Origin: Clostridiales bacterium
GTDB lineage: Bacteria; Bacillota; Clostridia; Oscillospirales; Ruminococcaceae
DNA: 64,000 bases
Reading direction: 5' to 3'
Assembly: GCA_003150405.1 (NCBI GenBank)
Contig: QAMM01000002.1
Coordinates: 1 to 64,000, forward strand
How positions within the stretch are numbered: position 1 is the stretch's first letter; each line of letters opens with the position of its first letter. The notes below the pieces were generated by a model. The model did not search any database. It was not told the DNA's origin and worked only from the letters and a program-made list of their open reading frames with translations. This document shows positions 35,067-44,182 of this stretch, in pieces. The position numbers and the translations under genes were made by a program.

Positions 35067-36564
35067 GGCGGTTTCTGTACAGAATAACTTTTCCATCCTG
35101 GCGCTGGATGACGACCCCATCATGATTTCCACCCTGCAAGCCTATTTCCAGCGCTCCGGCTACCATGTTGACATTGAAAACGACCCTTATCGCGCCATTG
35201 AGCGGATACGCAAAACCCACTACGATATCCTGCTTCTGGATTTTCTGATGACGCCCATCTGCGGCGATCAAGTGGTTGAGGAGATCCGCAAGTTCAACAA
35301 GGAGCTTTTTATCATTCTGCTGACCGGCCACAAAAGTATGGCCCCACCTATCCGTACCATCCGCGAGCTGGACATTCAGGGATACTACGAAAAAAGTGAC
35401 CGGTTCGATCAACTGGAACTTTTGGTGGAATCCTGTGCAAAATCCATTCGGCAAATGCGTACCATCCATAGCTATCAAAATGGCCTTTCTGCTATTGTGG
35501 ATGCGCTTCCGGCTGTTTACCAGCTCCAGTCGCTGGAACAGCTCGGCGGTACACTGCTTGAAACGGCAGCCGGTTTACTGCATGCTTCTTCCGGATACCT
35601 GTTCCTGAAACAAAGCGATGAAACACCGGCGATGCATCCCCAAAAAGATCCAGAGTTGTTTTGTACTTTCGAGTGTACTATCACAAAAGAGCAGGCACGC
35701 GCTCAATATACAGCAACTGTTTTTCCAGATCAAAAAACCATTGTACAGCAAAATAAAATGTCCGCCCCTTTGTTTGATACCAGACACAGCATGATCGGTA
35801 TGCTGCATCTTGTACTTCCACATGCTCCGCAGTACGAACAGGTACAACTTTTGGATATTTTCTCCCGTCAGGCGGTGGTGGCCGTTCACAATATTCAGCT
35901 CCACGGTCTGGTCCGCTCTAAAAACAACGAACTGACCCAGGTGCTTGGGAAGCTCAGAGACAGCTATGTTGACATTGTCAGCGTAGTTCGCCTCATGGTC
36001 GATGCAAGAGATATTTATACCCGCGGCCATTCCGACCGAGTTTCCAAGTTTTCCCGCCGGATTGCAGAAACAATGAAACTGGACCGCGAAACCTGCGAAC
36101 GGGTCAGCCTTGGAGGGTTGTTCCACGATATTGGAAAAATTGGTGTGCCGGACTATATCCTTCTCAAACCGGATAAGCTGACATTTGAGGAGTACAATGT
36201 TATCAAACGGCATCCAGATGAAGGAGCAGATATTTTAGCGGCAACCTCATTTTTCCGTGATATTGTTGAGATTGTCCGTCAGCATCACGAGCGGGTTGAT
36301 GGAAAAGGCTATCCACGGGGATTAACCGGAGACAAAATTTTTGTAGAGGCTAAAATTATCACCGTGGCGGACTGTTTTGATGCCATGGTATCCGACCGAC
36401 AATACCGCAAAGGACTCGGGGTTTCGGCAGCCGTCCATCAGCTTCAGCAGGGACGCGGCACCCAGTTTATGCCAGAGGCTGTTGATGCTTTTCTCTCTCT
36501 GCTGGATAAAGAGCACGGCAAAGAAGTTTTAAGTTTGTACGACACTTTGCCATCTACCATTTAA
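35053..36564 (+). CDS. Response regulator with HD-GYP c-di-GMP phosphodiesterase domain
   Basis: A 503-residue protein. The receiver domain (about 12-130) has L-D-D-D-P, phospho-acceptor Asp in L-L-L-D-F-L-M-T-P, L-L-T-G and Y-Y-E-K. A GAF-like middle (about 150-290) and an HD-GYP domain (about 310-490) follow. The HD-GYP domain shows H-S-D-R-V-S, H-D-I-G-K-I-G, H-P-D-E-G and H-H-E-R-V-D-G-K-G-Y-P, so the catalytic residues are intact. It should hydrolyse c-di-GMP when phosphorylated. ATG 35053 follows AAAGGAGG and overlaps the kinase gene by 14 nt. Output is second-messenger turnover, not DNA binding. Confidence 0.9.
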   Translation: MRRSKAVSVQNNFSILALDDDPIMISTLQAYFQRSGYHVDIENDPYRAIERIRKTHYDILLLDFLMTPICGDQVVEEIRKFNKELFIILLTGHKSMAPPIRTIRELDIQGYYEKSDRFDQLELLVESCAKSIRQMRTIHSYQNGLSAIVDALPAVYQLQSLEQLGGTLLETAAGLLHASSGYLFLKQSDETPAMHPQKDPELFCTFECTITKEQARAQYTATVFPDQKTIVQQNKMSAPLFDTRHSMIGMLHLVLPHAPQYEQVQLLDIFSRQAVVAVHNIQLHGLVRSKNNELTQVLGKLRDSYVDIVSVVRLMVDARDIYTRGHSDRVSKFSRRIAETMKLDRETCERVSLGGLFHDIGKIGVPDYILLKPDKLTFEEYNVIKRHPDEGADILAATSFFRDIVEIVRQHHERVDGKGYPRGLTGDKIFVEAKIITVADCFDAMVSDRQYRKGLGVSAAVHQLQQGRGTQFMPEAVDAFLSLLDKEHGKEVLSLYDTLPSTI

Positions 36565-36580
36565 AAAGGAGGCCCACCGG

Positions 36581-38275
36581 ATGAAGCAAATCCCTCTTAA
36601 TTCAGTTGATTATTATACGACTTTCTCCGACTTTCTAAGTGGAATCTCTCATAAATATTCGGCTAAACCGGCCATATCTTACTTTACAAAGCGGAAAGAA
36701 GAGCGATGTTACACCTATGGAGAACTGGCCGCACAGGTATTTGCCCTGCGTGCAGCATTGACAGCACGCGGTCTTGCTGGGCAACACATTGCTCTTGTAG
36801 GAGAAAACAGCTACCGTTGGATTCTCACCTATCTCGCCGTTACGGCAAGCGGCGGCGTTGTTGTTTGCATCGACATTGAGCAGCCGGTGGACGCCATCCG
36901 TGAGATGATCCTTGCAGCGGATGCTGTCGCCGTCTTTGCCAGTTCCAGTTGTCTTTCCATCTGCGCACCACTTACAGGTGAGAGTTCCCCTATTCAACTT
37001 CTGGCTGCATTGGAGGATGAACCATCTGAGCCGAACGCTGTCGGCTTTGCCGCACTCTGTGAGGAGGGGCGCGGCCTTCTCAACGAAAAAGGCGATCCTT
37101 GCCAAGAGTTAAGGATTACCCCTACCCAGACTGCGGCGATTGTATATACTTCTGGGACAACCAGCACCTCCAAACCGGTTATGCTCAGTCAGCAGGGTAT
37201 CCTGCACAATGCAAGCGACGCGATGGCGTATGTTTCCCTCGGCGGCCGGGTTTTTACCTCTCTGCCCTTTTATCACACCTACGGCATGACCTGTTCCGTG
37301 CTGACCGGACTGATTGTTGGCGCACATGTGTTCATCAACGGAGACTTGAAAACGGTTATGCGTGATCTGCACCTAGCCAATCCGGTTACCATGATGTCAG
37401 TCCCACTGTTAATAGAAGCCATCCACAATCAAATTTGGCTGTCCGCCGAAAAGGAGGGAAAGGAGACCGGGCTGCAAAGGCTGTTCAAAATCCAGAAAAT
37501 TGCTTCCAAACTCCACCTTTCCTGGCGCAGTAAGGTGCTGGATGATATCCGAAAAAAAGCAGTTGGTTCGCTTCGCATTATGATTTCAGGCGGCGCCCAT
37601 CTAAGCCCGGATATTGAGGAGGAATTTGAACTGCTCGGTATTTTGGTTCTACAGGGCTATGGTATTACCGAATGCGCACCGCTCATTTCAGTTAATCGGA
37701 ACGAGATTCATAAATCCGGCACCGTAGGCATGGTCCTGCATGGCTGTGAGGCAAAAACGGTGGACGGCGAAATTTGGTTCAAGGGTGTCAACGTCATGAA
37801 CGGGTATTATAAAAGCCCGGAACTGACCGCAGAAGTCATAGAGGATGGGTGGTTTAAAACCGGCGATCTCGGCAGCATTGATAAAGACGGTTTTATTACC
37901 ATTACAGGACGAAAAAAGAGCCTTATCGTCTTTAAAAACGGCAAAAAAGTTTCACCGGAAAAACTGGAGGAACAGCTTCGGAAAATCCCGCTTGTCAAAG
38001 ACGTTTTGGTTTACGGTGCTCCAACTGGCGTTTCAGCGGACGATGTCAAGCTATCTGCAAGCATTTATCCGGAACCAGAACGTGCCGCCGGGCTTTCCTC
38101 CTATGAAATTTTGGAGTACCTTCAGCAAGAGATCAACAAAATAAACTCCACTCTGCCCCCATATCAGCAGGTACAGATGATCCACATTCGGGAACAGGAA
38201 TTTCCCAAAACCGCATCCAAAAAAATCAAACGAAATCAGGTACCGCAGGAGGAAGGAGGGGACATCCATGCTTGA
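36581..38275 (+). CDS. AMP-binding acyl-CoA/acyl-ACP ligase of the NRPS locus
   Basis: A 564-residue ANL-family enzyme. The P-loop is I-V-Y-T-S-G-T-T-S-T-S-K-P near 187, with Y-G-I-T-E-C-A-P near 361, W-F-K-T-G-D-L-G, and the C-terminal catalytic Lys in T-A-S-K-K-I-K-R-N-Q near 545. It is closest in pattern to long-chain fatty-acid ligases. The stop overlaps the ACP start, so it probably activates a fatty acid and loads the ACP encoded next, giving the acyl starter for the NRPS C1 domain. ATG 36581 follows AAAAAGGAGG. Confidence 0.85.
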   Translation: MKQIPLNSVDYYTTFSDFLSGISHKYSAKPAISYFTKRKEERCYTYGELAAQVFALRAALTARGLAGQHIALVGENSYRWILTYLAVTASGGVVVCIDIEQPVDAIREMILAADAVAVFASSSCLSICAPLTGESSPIQLLAALEDEPSEPNAVGFAALCEEGRGLLNEKGDPCQELRITPTQTAAIVYTSGTTSTSKPVMLSQQGILHNASDAMAYVSLGGRVFTSLPFYHTYGMTCSVLTGLIVGAHVFINGDLKTVMRDLHLANPVTMMSVPLLIEAIHNQIWLSAEKEGKETGLQRLFKIQKIASKLHLSWRSKVLDDIRKKAVGSLRIMISGGAHLSPDIEEEFELLGILVLQGYGITECAPLISVNRNEIHKSGTVGMVLHGCEAKTVDGEIWFKGVNVMNGYYKSPELTAEVIEDGWFKTGDLGSIDKDGFITITGRKKSLIVFKNGKKVSPEKLEEQLRKIPLVKDVLVYGAPTGVSADDVKLSASIYPEPERAAGLSSYEILEYLQQEINKINSTLPPYQQVQMIHIREQEFPKTASKKIKRNQVPQEEGGDIHA

Positions 38276-38498
38276 GTTGATCCAGAATATTATTTATGAA
38301 GTGACAGGGAAAAGCGGCATTACCTACGATACCGATTTTGTGCAGGATCTAGCTTTAAATTCCTTTGATGTCATGAACATTGTCAGCGCATTTGAAGAAT
38401 ATTTTGATACTTCTATCCCCACGCGGGATGTTTGGCAGCTCCGGCAGGTGCAGGATGTCATCGACTATATGTATGAACACGGAATTACCGAGCCATGA
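38268..38498 (+). CDS. Acyl carrier protein
   Basis: A 76-residue four-helix carrier protein. The attachment serine is Ser32 in L-A-L-N-S-F-D-V-M (N-S-F replaces the common D-S-L). The family length is about 75-80 residues. It overlaps the ligase upstream and the PPTase downstream by a few nucleotides each. It probably carries the acyl starter for the NRPS and is modified by the PPTase encoded next. Confidence 0.88.
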   Translation: MLELIQNIIYEVTGKSGITYDTDFVQDLALNSFDVMNIVSAFEEYFDTSIPTRDVWQLRQVQDVIDYMYEHGITEP

Positions 38499-39067
38499 GT
38501 CTCCTCCAAGGCCAGATTCTTATATTTGCCTGCGATCGCCGCACCGTTTTTTCCACTGAGGAACAGCTTATACAGCTAGCGGCCGGACTGCTGGGCAATT
38601 CGTCGGACAACAATTTTGAAATTGGCTATGGCCGGAATAAAAAGCCTTATTTTCTCCGCCATCCTGAACTCTGCTTTTCGGTGACCCACAGCGGTGATTA
38701 TTGGATGTGCGCCTTCTCCGGCTCGCCCGTCGGCCTCGATTTGCAGCGCCATCAAAAAGGGGATTTTCAAAACATATCCCGGCGCTTTTTTCACCCGGAG
38801 GAAGACGTCTATCTCAAATGCAACGGCTACCGAAATTTCTTCGATGTCTGGGCGGCAAAAGAAAGCTATGTTAAATACACCGGAAAAGGGATTGACGACC
38901 TATTTGATCAGTTTTCCGCTGTTGCCAACGGCAAGCTTGGACCGTATATCAATGGAGCGCAAATCCGATTCCTGCCTTTTATGCCCGACTATACCCTATG
39001 CCTTTGTGCCGCAAAAATTGACGCTGTTGAACTGCGCTACAAAGGTATCGCTCCTTCCCGCCCTTAA
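38495..39067 (+). CDS. Sfp-type 4'-phosphopantetheinyl transferase
   Basis: A 190-residue protein. It has V-G-L-D-L-Q (Mg-binding Asp) and W-A-A-K-E-S-Y-V-K-Y-T-G-K-G, the Sfp-family motif W-x-x-K-E-x-x-x-K. It is shorter than Sfp (224 residues) but complete. It converts apo carrier proteins to holo forms and would activate both T domains and the ACP. Start overlaps the ACP stop (ATGA). Last gene of the NRPS operon. Confidence 0.88.
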   Translation: MSLLQGQILIFACDRRTVFSTEEQLIQLAAGLLGNSSDNNFEIGYGRNKKPYFLRHPELCFSVTHSGDYWMCAFSGSPVGLDLQRHQKGDFQNISRRFFHPEEDVYLKCNGYRNFFDVWAAKESYVKYTGKGIDDLFDQFSAVANGKLGPYINGAQIRFLPFMPDYTLCLCAAKIDAVELRYKGIAPSRP

Positions 39068-39204
39068 ACAGGAGACAAGGAACGGGGGCAAACGGCTCTT
39101 AATATAGATCCAGGCTGGCAATTCGTTCCTGTTTGTGTCATACAGGAGCTACAGGATTTCCATTGAAATAGAACTTGAAAAAACGGTATATTCCAAGTTC
39201 AAAA

Positions 39205-39252
39205 GGCCATAGAGGCCGAATCTCATTATGGATTCGGCCTCTATGGCCTTTT
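39205..39252. terminator. Bidirectional terminator between the NRPS operon and the DtxR-like gene
   Basis: An 18-bp perfect stem (39205-39222 with 39231-39248) with an 8-nt loop has AAAA on the left and TTTT on the right. It ends the PPTase transcript and, from the other side, the DtxR-like gene, whose TAG stop (39243-39241) lies inside the stem. Confidence 0.9.
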
Positions 39253-39726
39253 ATACCGGTTTATATACTCCTGAAACGCCTCCTCCTGTTCTTTTAAAAA
39301 CTCGTTGAGCAAAGCAAGGCGCTCCATCGTTGCGCGGGAGAAATCATGTTCCAGCAGTTCCGCCTCGGTAAGGGAATCCTGTTTTGTTCCGCTGGACAAA
39401 AGGCTGAGAAATTGACGCACCGTATCATGCCGCCACAGCAGGTATTTTCCAATTTCTTCCCCCTGCTCGGTCAGTGAAATTACTCCGTATTTTTTATACT
39501 CTACCAGTCCAAGCTGTGCCAGTTTACCAAGCATTTTGGAAACGGACGATGGTTTGACATTGAGCCATTCCGCTAGAGCGTTTACCCGCACATGTCCATC
39601 CAGCAGCATGCGGCGATAGATCATTTCAAGGTAATCCTCAAGCGAGGAGGTTAAATGTGCGTCATGCTGTTCCAGAAGCTGATATCCCCGCACCGTATAA
39701 AAGCCTTCTCCAGCCTGCCGTTCCAT
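39241..39726 (-). CDS. DtxR/MntR-family metal-dependent repressor
   Basis: A 161-residue protein. The N-terminal winged HTH has S-L-E-D-Y-L-E-M-I-Y, then V-R-V-N-A-L-A-E-W-L-N-V-K-P-S-S-V-S-K-M-L and V-E-Y-K-K-Y-G-V-I-S-L-T-E-Q-G. The dimerisation/metal domain has H-D-T-V-R-Q-F-L and L-E-H-D-F-S. The start at 39726 is chosen for its GGGGTGGAG SD. It is divergent from feoAB across 115 bp, so it probably represses iron uptake when Fe2+ (or Mn2+) is sufficient. A DtxR-box-like sequence TTAGCTTAGGGAAACAAAG lies at 39783-39801 in the shared region. Confidence 0.8.
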   Translation of the reverse strand: MERQAGEGFYTVRGYQLLEQHDAHLTSSLEDYLEMIYRRMLLDGHVRVNALAEWLNVKPSSVSKMLGKLAQLGLVEYKKYGVISLTEQGEEIGKYLLWRHDTVRQFLSLLSSGTKQDSLTEAELLEHDFSRATMERLALLNEFLKEQEEAFQEYINRYKRP

Positions 39727-39841
39727 TGCTCCACCCCATTTCCTTACAGTATATGTCACGCTTCGCGCCCGCAGTACATATATTAGCTTAGGGAAACAAA
39801 GTTACCCCCGAATGACAGATACGAAAAAGGAGTTACCTATA

Positions 39842-40087
39842 ATGCCTCATGACGAATCCCGTCCTTTAAATACACTGCCGATAGGCTCTGTCGGCACCGT
39901 TTCAGACCTCATCTCCCATGACTCCGAACGTCGGAGGATGCTCGACCTCGGCCTTGTCAAAGGTACCCCGGTCACAGCACTCCAAAAAAGCCCCTCCGGC
40001 GATCCGGTTGCCTATTTTATCCGTGGGGCGGTCATTGCACTTCGCACCGAAGACGCCAGCAAAATTCTAGTGCGCTGCACCGTCTAA
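39842..40087 (+). CDS. feoA: Ferrous iron transport protein A
   Basis: An 81-residue SH3-like FeoA protein: L-P-I-G-S-V-G-T-V, then E-R-R-R-M-L-D-L-G-L-V-K-G-T-P-V and Y-F-I-R-G-A-V-I-A-L-R-T-E-D-A. ATG 39842 follows AAAAAGGAG; the in-frame ATG at 39812 lies before that SD. Cofactor of FeoB, encoded 76 nt upstream of feoB. Divergent from the DtxR-like repressor. Confidence 0.88.
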   Translation: MPHDESRPLNTLPIGSVGTVSDLISHDSERRRMLDLGLVKGTPVTALQKSPSGDPVAYFIRGAVIALRTEDASKILVRCTV

Positions 40088-40163
40088 AGCCATCCATAAA
40101 ACCATCGGCGGGAGTCGGCAACCCGGCCCCGCCAAAATTTTGTCAACAGAGGTGATAAAACCT

Positions 40164-41792
40164 ATGGGCTTAACCAGAACATCAACCGGCGCTGCGGCAG
40201 CGGAAACCGAGCTTGTCATCCGCAAATCTTCTCCGGAAGATCGGGTCATCGCCCTTGCAGGCAATCCGAATGTAGGTAAAAGCACCATTTTTAACGCCCT
40301 CACCGGCATGAAACAGCACACCGGCAACTGGCCGGGCAAAACAGTCACCAACGCGCAGGGACAGTACGATCACCATGGCACGCGTTTTATTATGGTGGAT
40401 ATTCCCGGTACATACTCCCTTATGGCAAACTCCGCAGAAGAGGAAGTTGCACGTGATTTTATCTGCTTCGGGGAACCGGACACCACTGTCGTCGTCACCG
40501 ACGCCACCTGCCTGGAGCGGAACCTGAACCTTGTGCTTCAAACGCTTGAAATCACCGATCATGTGGTGGTCTGTGTCAACCTGCTTGACGAGGCAAAAAA
40601 GAAAAAGATTCACATTGACCTCGATGAGCTTTCGCTTCAGCTCGGGGTTCCGGTGGTTGGCGCAAGCGCCCGCGCAGGTATTGGACTGACAGAGCTGATG
40701 GATGAGGTGGAAAAGGTCGCGTTTGACCGTCAGAAAACCTATCCGCCCCGCTTGGATTATGGCCCGGAGGTCGAACAGGCGATTGCCCGCCTGCTTCCCA
40801 TCGTAAAACCGCATACACTGGGGAAATTAAACGCCCGCTGGACCTGCCTCAAGCTGCTTGATCCGGACGAAAGCCTGCGCCGGTCAATGACGGATTACCT
40901 CGGTATTGACCTGACCGCGGACCCGGAATTCCAGACAGTCCTTACATCCATTTGGCAGGAGTTGGAGACAAAGGGGCTGACGCATGACAGCTTCCGAGAC
41001 CATATCGTCTCCAAAATTGTGGAGCGTGCCGAACAGGTCTACCGTCTCTGTGTTGCCCTTCCGGAAGGCGGCTACAATGGACGAGACCGCAAAATTGACC
41101 GTCTGCTCACCTCCAAACTGACCGGTATTCCCATTATGTTTCTACTGCTCGGCGTCATTTTCTGGATTACCATCACTGGGGCGAACTACCCCTCCGAGCT
41201 GCTCTCCACTGGCCTGTTCTGGATTGAGGACCGCCTCACCGAATTCTGCGCTTACCTCGCCGCACCGGGCTGGGTGCAGGGGCTTTTCGTGGAGGGGATG
41301 TACCGCACCCTTGCATGGGTGGTTTCGGTTATGCTGCCTCCAATGGCCATCTTCTTTCCGCTTTTCACCCTGCTTGAGGATTCCGGCTACCTGCCGCGCA
41401 TCGCCTTCAACATGGATCGATATTTCAAAAAGGCTGGAGCGCATGGCAAACAGTCTCTGACCATGGCAATGGGTTTTGGATGCAACGCATGCGGCGTGGT
41501 TGGCTGCCGCATCATTGATTCCCCGCGCGAACGGCTCATCGCCACTGTCACCAACAACTTTGTTCCCTGCAACGGCCGTTTTGCGCCGTTTGACTTAAGG
41601 GAAACATCGCCGCGTGAAAACGCATCCACACACAGCCCCATAGGCACACGAACAAGAATTGATACAGATATTGGTCGATTCAGCCACATACAGGGCACTG
41701 CACTTGTCCGGAGAAACGGTACGGCCCCCATGGAGAACCCGCAGAAAAGAACGCATGTCACCCCATCAATAAAGCTGGTGAGTCGGCTGTAA
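40164..41792 (+). pseudogene. feoB: feoB 5' part, interrupted by a 14.2-kb element
   Basis: Residues 1-472 are the FeoB G-domain and the start of the permease: G-N-P-N-V-G-K-S-T, D-I-P-G-T-Y-S-L, N-L-L-D-E-A, transmembrane segments and the Gate motif F-G-C-N-A-C-G-V-V-G-C. Native sequence stops at F-V-P-C-N-G-R-F (41581). The next 70 or so codons to TAA 41792 come from the inserted element and resemble no FeoB. The remainder of feoB resumes at 55742. ATG 40164 follows GAGGTGA. As it stands the protein lacks most of the permease and should be non-functional for Fe2+ transport. Confidence 0.9.
41557..41606. other. attL: left junction of the feoB element
   Basis: feoB sequence runs to the core TT (41580-41581). 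The element arm then begins TGCGCCGTTT and ends GGGAAACA (41582-41606). The reverse complement of the right element arm (55741-55717) matches it at 22 of 25 positions. In the intact gene the core TT would be the first two bases of a Phe codon. Confidence 0.8.
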
Positions 41793-41946
41793 CGTAAAGC
41801 TAATGATAGACAGGCAGGATACACCAATATTTTATCCCGCATTTCAAAAAGGAGCTTTGTGCCGAAAAGGCCAAAATTCCCATTTAAGAAAGCCTTATAA
41901 AGCCTTAAGATTTGTTTAACCTTTCTAAAAAGAGCCAACATAATGG

Positions 41947-41975
41947 TTGTTTCTTTTACCTTTTTCCCTTATAAT
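41947..41975 (+). promoter_or_regulatory. Promoter of the moxR operon
   Basis: TTGTTT (41947-41952) and TATAAT (41970-41975) with a 17-nt spacer, 39 nt upstream of the moxR ATG, inside the element. Confidence 0.7.
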
Positions 41976-42013
41976 AGCATTATTACAAGGAAACAAAAGG
42001 AGTCGGGGCTGTC

Positions 42014-42970
42014 ATGGAATATCAAGAAACCGCCAAAACAATTGTCAAAAACATCAATAAAGCCCTCATTGGCAAGGAAAATGTCGTTGAGCTTGCCGTC
42101 GTTACACTGCTCTCCCAGGGACATTTACTGCTGGAGGATGTACCCGGCGTTGGCAAGACCACCCTGGCAAATGCACTTGCCAAATCCATTAACTGTGGGT
42201 TCAGCCGCATCCAGTTCACGCCGGATACCCTGCCCGGTGATGTCACCGGCCTCACCGTATACAATATGAAAACCGGTACTTTTGAATTTTCAAAGGGCGC
42301 TGTGATGAGCAACATCATCCTCGCGGATGAAATCAACCGCACCTCGCCCAAGACGCAGGCCGCCCTGCTGGAGGCCATGCAGGAACGACAGGTGACGGTA
42401 GACGGCAAAACCTACCCGCTCGAGTCTCCTTTTATGGTCATTGCCACCCAGAACCCGGTGGATTTTCTCGGAACCTACAATCTGCCGGAGGCACAGCTTG
42501 ACCGTTTTCTTATGAAACTCTCGGTGGGCTACCCCTCTGCCGTTGATGAAAACATCATGGCACAGCGTTATCTGGCTGGGGAACGCTTCCTGGAGGTCGA
42601 AACCGTGGCAGACAAGCAGGAAGTAATTGCCATGCAGGCCGAAGTGGAGCAAATTTATGTAGCAGAACCACTTGTTTCCTACATTGTATCAATCACTGCG
42701 GCCACCCGCGAACATGTGTCGCTGACGCTGGGGGCAAGCCCCCGCGCTACCCTTGCGCTTACACGAACTGCACAGGCCGTCGCCTACATGGCAGGGCGGG
42801 ACTATGTCATCCCGGATGACATTCAGCGTTTGATCCCTCATGTGCTCGGCCACCGGCTGGTGCCGTCGGTAGATGCAAGGATTCAAAGACTCTCCCCACA
42901 GAAAATCCTTGCGGAAATTGTCCGCAGCATCTCTGTTCCCATCCTGCCCAGCCGTTCCGCTAATTCCTAA
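42014..42970 (+). CDS. MoxR-family AAA+ ATPase
   Basis: A 318-residue MoxR ATPase. Walker A is D-V-P-G-V-G-K-T-T, Walker B is I-L-A-D-E-I-N-R-T, with A-L-L-E-A-M-Q-E-R-Q and A-T-Q-N-P-V-D following. It acts as a chaperone-like ATPase with the DUF58 and transglutaminase-like partners encoded next; such trios are common in bacteria but their substrate is not established. ATG 42014 follows AAAAGGAGTC. First gene of a three-gene operon. Confidence 0.9.
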   Translation: MEYQETAKTIVKNINKALIGKENVVELAVVTLLSQGHLLLEDVPGVGKTTLANALAKSINCGFSRIQFTPDTLPGDVTGLTVYNMKTGTFEFSKGAVMSNIILADEINRTSPKTQAALLEAMQERQVTVDGKTYPLESPFMVIATQNPVDFLGTYNLPEAQLDRFLMKLSVGYPSAVDENIMAQRYLAGERFLEVETVADKQEVIAMQAEVEQIYVAEPLVSYIVSITAATREHVSLTLGASPRATLALTRTAQAVAYMAGRDYVIPDDIQRLIPHVLGHRLVPSVDARIQRLSPQKILAEIVRSISVPILPSRSANS

Positions 42971-42991
42971 TCGAAGAAACGAGATGGTATC

Positions 42992-44182
42992 GTGCTCAAA
43001 AACCGAATTATCATGACCGCCGTCATTGTAGCCGCCTTTGTTTTTGCCAGCTTTTATGGCGGAAGCGCCAGCTATGCAATCCTATACATGACCATTACCC
43101 TCCCCATCGTTTCATTTTTTTACCTCATATATGTATTAAACCGGTTTAAAATATACCAGTTCTCGCAGACACAGCTTGCCTATAAGGGGGAGCGTATTCC
43201 CTACCAGTTCACACTGGCCAACGAGGACTTCATTTCTTATTCCGGTGTACGGGTGACTTTTTTCAGGGGGATAACTGCGGTCGAGAATGTGGATCCTGAC
43301 CGCGAATACAGCCTTCTCCCCGGCGAACAGGTCAATCATAAGACGTTCATCCACTGCCTATACCGCGGCAGTTACCAGGTTGGAATCGATCAGGTATTGA
43401 TTTCGGATTTTCTCGGCCTGTTTCGGATGAAGCGTAAACCGCCTGCTGTATTGAACATTCAGGTACTCCCGCGTGTACTGCGGATTGAGCGGCTGGCCGC
43501 CCTTCCTACCGATGAAGATGTAAAACGTTCGGCCTTTTCTCTGCTCCCGGCCCATGACCAGCCGGATTCCGATCTGCGCCGTTACTCCGAAGGGGACAGC
43601 CTGAAGCTGGTACATTGGAAAGCGACTGCCCGCCAACAGGAATTATTGGTGCGCCGCTATACCGAAACGCCTAAAAATGAGGTTCTGCTCCTGATTGACC
43701 TTTCGGAAGTGCAGGGAGATGCTCTTACCCGCATCATTGTGGAGGATAAGATTGTTGAGTGCGCACTCGCCATTGCAGATTATCTGCTGCGCAACCGCAT
43801 CCCTTCCGAAGTCTTTTACACTTCAAAAACAGGCCATTGTGCGCCGCTGCGCCACCGGGGGGATTTTGACGCCCTTTACAGCAAATTTTCCACCATTTCG
43901 TTTGACAGTCCGGCTTCAGTCTCGGAACTGTTAAACCATGAAATCAAGCTGCTCACCACAAAAGATCACTGCATCATCGTTACCCACACCCTTTCCGACG
44001 AATTGTTCCAAAAATGCTATCAAGCGCTGGAACTCGATGTTGGAATTTGTGTCATCTACATTGGCAACGATGCGAACGAAGAACGCCTGCACAGATTTGA
44101 TAACCGCATCACCGTCCTGCGCATTCTCAAGGAACAGGAAATTACCGACGTCCTTGAGGCAGGGAGAGGGGAGCGGCTATGA
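42992..44182 (+). CDS. DUF58 domain protein
   Basis: A 396-residue protein. Two N-terminal membrane helices (about residues 5-50) are followed by a cytoplasmic part with the DUF58 motif G-D-S-L-K-L-V-H-W-K-A-T-A-R (about 200-215) and a vWA-like region (V-L-L-L-I-D-L-S). It is the usual partner of MoxR ATPases. The start is GTG 42992, 22 nt after moxR. The stop overlaps the next gene by ATGA. Confidence 0.85.
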   Translation: MLKNRIIMTAVIVAAFVFASFYGGSASYAILYMTITLPIVSFFYLIYVLNRFKIYQFSQTQLAYKGERIPYQFTLANEDFISYSGVRVTFFRGITAVENVDPDREYSLLPGEQVNHKTFIHCLYRGSYQVGIDQVLISDFLGLFRMKRKPPAVLNIQVLPRVLRIERLAALPTDEDVKRSAFSLLPAHDQPDSDLRRYSEGDSLKLVHWKATARQQELLVRRYTETPKNEVLLLIDLSEVQGDALTRIIVEDKIVECALAIADYLLRNRIPSEVFYTSKTGHCAPLRHRGDFDALYSKFSTISFDSPASVSELLNHEIKLLTTKDHCIIVTHTLSDELFQKCYQALELDVGICVIYIGNDANEERLHRFDNRITVLRILKEQEITDVLEAGRGERL

